From Demequinaceae bacterium (GTDB taxonomy: Bacteria; Actinomycetota; Actinomycetes; Actinomycetales; Demequinaceae): DNA of 39,625 bases. Below the pieces are notes generated by a model. That model ran no database searches. It saw only the letters and a program-made list of their open reading frames with translations, and had not been told where the DNA came from. The position numbers were made by a program, and so were the translations under genes. Of this stretch, positions 38,968 to 39,625 are shown piece by piece; positions within the stretch are counted from its first letter, which is position 1; the number at the start of each line of letters is the position of its first letter. Location of the stretch: positions 1-39,625 of the forward strand of contig JAHEMW010000004.1 in the NCBI GenBank assembly GCA_024643505.1, given 5' to 3'.

Positions 38968-39625
38968 GCCGTCTCCTCGTGTCGGGGCCCGACGCCGACC
39001 GGCGTCGAGTCCCAGCGTACGTCGGCAAGCGCGAGTTCCAAGCATCGTGCCGTCGGCTCGATCACTTCCGCGACGCGGACGTCGCGGCCAAGTTCGCGAG
39101 ACAGGGACGTGACGTCGGCATCGGCGATGCCGCACGGAACGATGCGCCCAAATTGACTGAGATCAGGATTGCAGTTGAGCGCGAAGCCGTGCATCGTCAC
39201 CGACTTCGCGACACGGACCCCGATCGCGCAAATCTTGCGCTCGCGCTCGGTGCGCGACTCGGGGATCCAAACACCCGACCGGTCAGGGACGCGGATCGTC
39301 TCAATTCCGAACAGCGCACACACGTCCATGATCGCCTGCTCGAGCCGGCGCACGTACTTGACGACGTCGACGGGCTCGGCAAGGCGGATGATGGGATAGC
39401 CCACGAGCTGGCCAGGCCCGTGCCACGTAATCTTGCCCCCACGGTCGACGTCAATAACCTCAGTGCCATCGACGGGGCGGTCCCACGTCGCCGTGCGCTT
39501 GCCGGCGGTGTATACGGGCTCGTGCTCCACAAACAGCATCGAATCTCCGCGACGGCCCGAGGCAACGTCGGCGTGTATCGAGCGCTGCCAGTCCCACCCT
39601 TCCCGGTATGGCAGGAAGTGCGGCG
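38964..39625 (-). CDS. lipB: Octanoyltransferase, 5' end beyond the window
   Basis: LipB moves octanoate from acyl carrier protein to the lipoyl domains of 2-oxoacid dehydrogenases and GcvH, the step before LipA. The ATG at 39539 in the track is internal: the same frame is open to the right edge and reads [10 protein letters not shown] and ASGRRGDS, conserved LipB sequence. Other motifs are [26 protein letters not shown], the catalytic Lys in KICAIGVRV and the thioester Cys in IVPCGIAD. About 220 codons are visible; only the first few residues are missing. It overlaps lipA by GTGA. Confidence 0.96.
   Translation of the reverse strand, partial: PHFLPYREGWDWQRSIHADVASGRRGDSMLFVEHEPVYTAGKRTATWDRPVDGTEVIDVDRGGKITWHGPGQLVGYPIIRLAEPVDVVKYVRRLEQAIMDVCALFGIETIRVPDRSGVWIPESRTERERKICAIGVRVAKSVTMHGFALNCNPDLSQFGRIVPCGIADADVTSLSRELGRDVRVAEVIEPTARCLELALADVRWDSTPVGVGPRHEETA

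Noticed and set aside
1-39625. Mobile elements, phage genes, tRNAs, toxin-antitoxin or defence systems
   Set aside because: I looked for transposase and integrase signatures, terminal repeats, tRNA cloverleaf ends and small paired genes and found none; the SNF2 helicase has no defence partner nearby.

Overview
The window is a gene-dense, high-GC chromosomal segment of an actinobacterium, most likely a member of Micrococcales; a Demequina/Cellulomonas-like genus is only a guess. The evidence is the core gene set (rnpB of actinobacterial type A, paired glnA1/glnA2 with glnE, lipB-lipA-DUF4191, polyphosphate glucokinase, a long-form methionine aminopeptidase), the strong G/C preference at third codon positions, frequent GTG starts, and many genes whose start codon lies 6-7 nt behind a TAnnnT -10 hexamer, as expected for leaderless transcripts. 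I see no transposase, integrase, tRNA, CRISPR array or phage gene, and no stretch over 300 bp without a gene.

Layout. 1-3043: the 5' part of yaaA (leaving the window on the left), divergent from the RNase P RNA gene with overlapping -10 elements, then a SNF2-type helicase. 3089-7915: a formate/nitrite-type channel and three aldo/keto reductases around a divergent HTH regulator with an MmyB-like ligand domain. 7941-10623: an LCP-family cell-wall glycopolymer ligase with an in-frame 21-bp tandem repeat, and an O-antigen-ligase-like membrane protein. 10639-15763 (minus): map-ppgK (ATGA overlap), glycogen phosphorylase glgP and an MpaB/DUF2236 oxygenase, a glucan/glucose-phosphate cluster next to housekeeping map. 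15795-16492: a small conserved acidic protein and a four-helix membrane protein. 16489-18920 (minus): nadE-panB, NAD and pantothenate synthesis, overlapping by ATGA.

18995-25167 (plus): glnA2, glnE (the adenylyltransferase that controls glutamine synthetase) and two paralogous membrane proteins of unknown function chained to glnE by GTGA overlaps. 31166-25194 (minus): a beta-glucoside/cello-oligosaccharide-type operon made of a binding lipoprotein, two permeases, a GH1 beta-glucosidase and a LacI/CebR-type repressor. It is driven by a near-consensus promoter with two tandem perfect 14-bp palindromic operators at the start site and has a 16-bp intercistronic hairpin after the binding-protein gene. 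No ABC ATPase is present, so an MsiK-type ATPase encoded elsewhere must be assumed. 31246-34381 (minus): a solitary FGGY sugar kinase and an FAD/NAD(P) oxidoreductase.

34557-39625: glnA1 with a clear intrinsic terminator and GlnR-box-like half-sites spaced by 11 bp, a divergent RDD-HAD pair, and DUF4191-lipA-lipB (lipoate synthesis), with lipB cut by the right edge. From memory, the order panB...glnA2-glnE...glnA1-RDD-DUF4191-lipA-lipB matches the Mycobacterium tuberculosis arrangement. Here about 11 kb (the two membrane genes, sugar operon, kinase and oxidoreductase) lies between glnE and glnA1, and the RDD gene is inverted.
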